A program made the position numbers and the translations under genes. Source: Viridibacillus arvi (GTDB taxonomy: Bacteria; Bacillota; Bacilli; Bacillales_A; Planococcaceae). From it: a stretch of 64,000 nucleotides of DNA. Every line of letters starts with the position of its first letter. Position 1 is the stretch's first letter. The stretch covers positions 267,296 to 331,295 of the forward strand of contig NZ_LILB01000005.1 of assembly GCF_001274945.1 (NCBI RefSeq), in the 5' to 3' direction. Below are positions 60,200 to 64,000 of the stretch, in pieces. Under the pieces are notes generated by a model. That model saw nothing but the letters and a program-made list of their open reading frames with translations, searched no databases and had not been told where the DNA came from.

Positions 60200-61836
60200 T
60201 ATTGTTTCACCCAACTATCATGTATTAGCAATCCATTTGAATTAGAAAGTTTTAAACCTCGAACTCTCTTATTCACAATATAATATTCCTTTTGAGTATA
60301 AATAGGTGCCCAATACGCTTCTTCAACTATAATCTTTTGAGCTTCCGCGTATATTTTTTTTCTTTCTTCCGTTTCGATCGTTGTTCTTCCTTGTTCTAAA
60401 AGCGCATCAAGCTTAGCGTTTTGCACCCTTGCATGATTCAATCCACCAATTTGACTTGAGTGAAATAAAATATATAACACGTCAGGATCATTATAAGTAT
60501 ATTTTAAGAAGGAGATTTCATATTCTCCTTTTGATACCTTTTCCATCAAAGTACCAGCTTCTATTGTTTGGATGCTTAGATCGATTCCAATTTCTTTAAA
60601 CATTGCTTGTACGATTTGGGCAGGTTGTTTATGCGTGCTATCGGTCAAAAGTTCAAATCGAAGAACTTCTCCATCCTTCTCCATTATTCCTGTACTATTT
60701 TTGCTCCAACCGGAGCTTTCTAGTAATTTAATAGCATTTTCTTGGTTGTATTTATTACCATAGCTTTCAACGTTAGGGTCATAGCCAAAAATTGTTGGTG
60801 GGAGAGGACCATTTGCTGGTTTTCCCTCTCCATTCAGTACAGCCTTAATAATTGTTTCCTTATTTAACGCCATATTTATTGCTTTTCTAACATTCTTATC
60901 TTTTAATATCTTGTTCTCTATATTCATTTCTAGAAATAACCCAATTCCTTGACTATCAATCTCGAGTACTTCAAACTTCTTGTTATTACGGTAACGTTGC
61001 GCATCTTTTGCAGCTGCATTAACAATATCAACGGATCCACTATCTAATGCTGCAATCATTGTCTGTGTATCTTTGATAAACTTATAAACTAGTTTTTCCG
61101 GATAGGCCTTTTCTTTATTTTCATAAAATGATTGTGACCATTTATATTCTTCATTTCTTACTAATGTAATCGATTGTCCGTTCACCCATTCTTTAAACTT
61201 CCAAGGTCCTACTCCTACTGGATTACGTCCATAATCATCTCCTTGCTTTTCTATAGCTGTAAGCGATAATGGTTGTAAATATCCTTCAAGTGCTAAATTG
61301 CTTAGGAATGGCGCTGATGGTACTACTAGCTCAATAACCAATGTCTGATCATCGGGTGCTGATACCGTTTTAATCCCCGCTATAAAGTTAGCTGCCACTT
61401 TTGCGCCTGTTTCGGGGTTTAAGATACGATCAAATGTTTCTTTATAGACTTTCGCTGTTAACGGTGTCCCGTCATGGAACACTATTCCTTGTCGTATTTT
61501 CAAGGTAATTGTTTTCCCATCCTTTGAAACGGTATAACTATCAGCTAAAAACGGTTTTATCTCATTTGTTTCTGGATCATTAGTTAGAAGTGAAGCTCCC
61601 ATAAGACCAGTGATCCTACTAGCAACATTCATACCTGTCTTATGAGGATCAAGTGTATCAGGTTCTTCAGTTGCAGCAATTGTAATCGTACCACCAGATT
61701 GAGGAGTAGATTGGTTTAAATCATCACCTTGATCTTTGGTTGACTCCTTATCCGAACTACAAGCAGCCAAAATAAACATAGACAAAATAAAAACTGTAAT
61801 TAATAGATAAGATTTCTTTAGATGTTTAACAACCAA
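60199..61836 (-). CDS. oppA: Oligopeptide-type ABC importer substrate-binding lipoprotein
   Basis: A 545-aa lipoprotein of the SBP_bac_5 family. Lipobox LAAC (Cys26), then a Ser/Asp/Gln-rich linker and TITIAATEEPDTLDPHKTGM. It captures peptides for OppBCDF. Its closest group by eye is the DppA/glutathione-type binding proteins, which take short peptides. The operon includes three hydrolases of peptides, which supports peptide import. Confidence 0.9.
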   Translation of the reverse strand: MVVKHLKKSYLLITVFILSMFILAACSSDKESTKDQGDDLNQSTPQSGGTITIAATEEPDTLDPHKTGMNVASRITGLMGASLLTNDPETNEIKPFLADSYTVSKDGKTITLKIRQGIVFHDGTPLTAKVYKETFDRILNPETGAKVAANFIAGIKTVSAPDDQTLVIELVVPSAPFLSNLALEGYLQPLSLTAIEKQGDDYGRNPVGVGPWKFKEWVNGQSITLVRNEEYKWSQSFYENKEKAYPEKLVYKFIKDTQTMIAALDSGSVDIVNAAAKDAQRYRNNKKFEVLEIDSQGIGLFLEMNIENKILKDKNVRKAINMALNKETIIKAVLNGEGKPANGPLPPTIFGYDPNVESYGNKYNQENAIKLLESSGWSKNSTGIMEKDGEVLRFELLTDSTHKQPAQIVQAMFKEIGIDLSIQTIEAGTLMEKVSKGEYEISFLKYTYNDPDVLYILFHSSQIGGLNHARVQNAKLDALLEQGRTTIETEERKKIYAEAQKIIVEEAYWAPIYTQKEYYIVNKRVRGLKLSNSNGLLIHDSWVKQ

Positions 61837-61848
61837 ATTTCTCCCCCC

Positions 61849-63267
61849 TTAATTCACTTTTGGAATTTGTCTATATCCACATTTAATTCTTACAATTGTT
61901 CCTTTTTCATCTCTTTTAAAACGCAGAATCAAATTCGAGTCTTTTATGTTAACTAAAAAAGTGTCTTCAGCAATTGGCTTAATAATCGATTGCATTCCAT
62001 CTACATTTATATGAAGTTTTTCTGCTTCAACATGAAGTTTCACTTTCGATCCTTCACCAGATACAAATTCACCCTCGAATTCATTTAACTTTTCAGGTGA
62101 TATATCAAATTCTTCCAAGCTAAAATGACAATCATGTATAGATTTACCTAGTTGTTCTGCAAATGCACTATATAAAAGTTGTGTAGAAGGTACTCCTGCT
62201 AAGTTAGTAAATGATACGCCTGCTAAACCTAATTCTGGAATCATATTCAATTGAGCAGCTACTCCTTTAATGGAGCCTCCATGTTCTATCAATCGATAGC
62301 CAAAATAGTCAGGTGTTATCATTAAACCATATCCGTAATATCTCTCATGATCACATTGGATATAAGGTGTTGTCATTAATTCAACGCTCTCTGGTGTCAG
62401 TATTTGTACTGAATCTACTTTCCCGTTATTTCTAAAGATTTCTGAATATTTAACCATATCATTTATAGTAGATTTCAAAAATCCTGCTGCACGCATAGCC
62501 GGAGCATCCCATGGATTATTGGATTCAAACACAATCGTTTCTTCATCTTTTTTTCGTGAATTATAAAGTGTTGCAACATCCTCGTGTCCTTTTAATTCTT
62601 CATAATGAAATACACTTTGGTGCATACCTGCTGGGTCTAAAATATAATCTTTCATATACTGTTCGTAACTGATTCCACTGACTCGTTCGATAATAGTGCC
62701 TAAAAGGGCATAACAATCATTTGAATAGCTAAACTCTGTACCTGGAGCACCTAGTAATGTAAAATCTGCATTCGCGATATCTTTCATTAGTTCCTCATAT
62801 GTTTCAATAGACGGTATCTTTGATAAATCCATGTCTGGCTTTCCCTCTTCTTCAAATGTTGGATCTAGTAACATACTCGTACGCATTGCACCTGTTAATG
62901 CGGGTAAAGGCGGTATTCCTGCAGAATGAGTCATAAAGTGATGAATCGTCATTTGTTTCGTATAATCTTCATTATTAGTTTTGAATTCTGGTAAATATTT
63001 CACAACAGCATCGTGTACAGACAGTTTTCCAGCCTCTTGTAGCTGGAGAATAGCCACACATGTAAATGATTTCGTTACTGAACCGATTCCAAATACAGTA
63101 TTAGAGGATAGAGGAAGCTCCTTTTCTATATTTCGATAGCCAAAATCATTTTCATAAAATAATTGACCGTCCTTCGCTAAGCCCATTGCAAAGCCTGGAA
63201 TCTGATATTTCTTCGTCATCTCACCGGCATACTGATCGAATTCTTTCATCATTGTTTCTTGTTTCAT
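61849..63267 (-). CDS. Serine hydrolase, class C beta-lactamase/D-peptidase family
   Basis: A protein of about 472 aa. The SxxK motif is SVTK (in GIGSVTKSFTCVA), the YxN motif is YSN (EFSYSNDCYALLG) and the third is HGG (IEHGGSIKG), so the penicillin-recognising active site is complete. An 85-residue C-terminal domain follows. Such proteins act as D-aminopeptidases, D-Ala carboxypeptidases or esterases. There is no signal peptide, so it acts in the cytosol. Start 63267 is preferred because GGAGAG lies nine bases upstream. The ATG at 63312 is an alternative. Confidence 0.88.
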   Translation of the reverse strand: MKQETMMKEFDQYAGEMTKKYQIPGFAMGLAKDGQLFYENDFGYRNIEKELPLSSNTVFGIGSVTKSFTCVAILQLQEAGKLSVHDAVVKYLPEFKTNNEDYTKQMTIHHFMTHSAGIPPLPALTGAMRTSMLLDPTFEEEGKPDMDLSKIPSIETYEELMKDIANADFTLLGAPGTEFSYSNDCYALLGTIIERVSGISYEQYMKDYILDPAGMHQSVFHYEELKGHEDVATLYNSRKKDEETIVFESNNPWDAPAMRAAGFLKSTINDMVKYSEIFRNNGKVDSVQILTPESVELMTTPYIQCDHERYYGYGLMITPDYFGYRLIEHGGSIKGVAAQLNMIPELGLAGVSFTNLAGVPSTQLLYSAFAEQLGKSIHDCHFSLEEFDISPEKLNEFEGEFVSGEGSKVKLHVEAEKLHINVDGMQSIIKPIAEDTFLVNIKDSNLILRFKRDEKGTIVRIKCGYRQIPKVN

Positions 63268-63378
63268 ATTATCCATCTCTCCATTTCCGAATTTTCTGAT
63301 TTTTTTAAACAAAAAAATATATCTATTAAAATTTATCTCTAAAATACTTGTACCCGTTAAATCTGAACATTCGTTTTA

Positions 63379-64000
63379 TCACTTAAAGATTCGAAGGAAA
63401 TTCCCTCCTAATAACGCTTCAATCTCATTTCCTTTATAGCCTCGATTTATAAGACCTTCGATAAATAGAGGAATTTCTTGATGACCTGAAATGACATCGA
63501 ATGGCTTACGTGGTATATTCGCCAAATCAGCTGGTGACATATATTTAATTAAATCTTCACAAAGATCTAACCCGATTCCAACATGCTGAATACCTGCAAC
63601 TTTTACTAGATGATCGACATGATTGATGAGATACTCTATATTACAATTAGCATCATCATCAGCAACTAGTAAGCTTGCTGCATTTACTCCAATCACACCA
63701 TTTTTTGAAGCTATGGCTAGAATCTGTTCATCCGTTAGATTTCGCATCGTCGAAAAAAGTGAGCGAGCATTTGAATGTGATGCAATGATTGGTTTGTTGC
63801 TTATTTCCATCACATCCCAGAATCCTTCATCATTCAAATGAGAGACATCAATTGTTATTCCTAGTTTCTCAGCTTCTTCAATCACTTTGACTCCAAAACT
63901 TGTGATGCCCCCTTTTCTTCCTTCACGAATTGGCTGAAAGAAACTCCCATCCCCTATGGCATTTCTTCTACTCCAAACTAACCCAAGATTCCGTACACCT
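63379..64000 (-). CDS. Membrane dipeptidase (peptidase M19), partial
   Basis: The frame is open from the right edge, so the N-terminal part is outside. Visible are FGVKVIEEAEKLGITIDVSH with DVSHLND, IIASHSNARS (metal His), GIGLDLCED and GGNFLRIFK, the standard C-terminal two-thirds of family M19. These zinc enzymes hydrolyse dipeptides, including those with D-residues at the second position. It is the first visible gene of the peptide import operon. Confidence 0.92.
   Translation of the reverse strand, partial: GVRNLGLVWSRRNAIGDGSFFQPIREGRKGGITSFGVKVIEEAEKLGITIDVSHLNDEGFWDVMEISNKPIIASHSNARSLFSTMRNLTDEQILAIASKNGVIGVNAASLLVADDDANCNIEYLINHVDHLVKVAGIQHVGIGLDLCEDLIKYMSPADLANIPRKPFDVISGHQEIPLFIEGLINRGYKGNEIEALLGGNFLRIFK

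Overview
The window reads as the chromosome of a low-GC, Gram-positive, Lysinibacillus-like member of the Bacillales. Supporting signs are strong AGGAGG-type ribosome binding sites, frequent TTG/GTG starts, T-box, cobalamin and ZTP leaders, a sphaericolysin-type cholesterol-dependent cytolysin, and a cre box. No tRNA, rRNA, CRISPR array or prophage was seen. Genus is inferred from gene character only.

Layout. 1-3 kb: a gene cut by the left edge, then a secreted cytolysin lying between two broken pieces of what looks like one GNAT acetyltransferase gene, beside a decayed duplicate of part of the edge gene. 3-9.5 kb: small minus-strand enzymes (two Nudix, DUF1697, GNAT, DinB, peptidase E, EamA exporter, SDR) and the tail of a lost TRAP permease. 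9.9-15.5 kb: a complete five-gene Nik-type metal importer behind a cobalamin riboswitch and terminator. 15.5-16.7 kb: decayed sequence. 16.7-25.6 kb: a nine-gene minus-strand operon with a LivJGFHM-type transporter, a KASIII-like enzyme, a Ser hydrolase, an SDR and an acyl-CoA ligase. A cre box and tandem 11-bp repeats precede livJ. 25.7-26.8 kb: a 1.1-kb cassette with 14-bp inverted ends and a 10-bp target duplication. It carries a small M50-like protease and a 52-aa protein and sits between livJ and a 1064-aa MalT/SARP-like regulator that was formerly adjacent. 30-38.8 kb: a kinase-like gene broken by a 16-bp tandem duplication, a secreted beta-helix protein, a TPR-dynamin-like GTPase and small membrane or hypothetical genes. 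38.9-44.4 kb: an amidohydrolase, threonyl-tRNA synthetase behind three T-boxes spaced exactly 279 bp, and a purine permease/phosphoribosyltransferase pair behind a ZTP riboswitch. 44.6-50.4 kb: HxlR regulator divergent from an MFS exporter and aldo/keto reductase, a SIMPL protein, a histidine phosphatase and a second MFS carrier. 50.8-54 kb: a large secreted 5'-nucleotidase with repeats, and YnfA. 54.2-64 kb: an Opp-type peptide importer with three peptidase-type genes, running off the right edge.

How it works together. The Nik operon is switched off by cobalamin, so it probably imports cobalt or nickel for B12 demand. The 16.7-25.6 kb operon probably imports and processes an acid or acyl compound under carbon catabolite repression and the neighbouring activator. 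The 54-64 kb operon imports short peptides and hydrolyses them in the cell. The thrS/thrZ and purine transport loci are controlled by RNA leaders sensing uncharged tRNA-Thr and ZTP.
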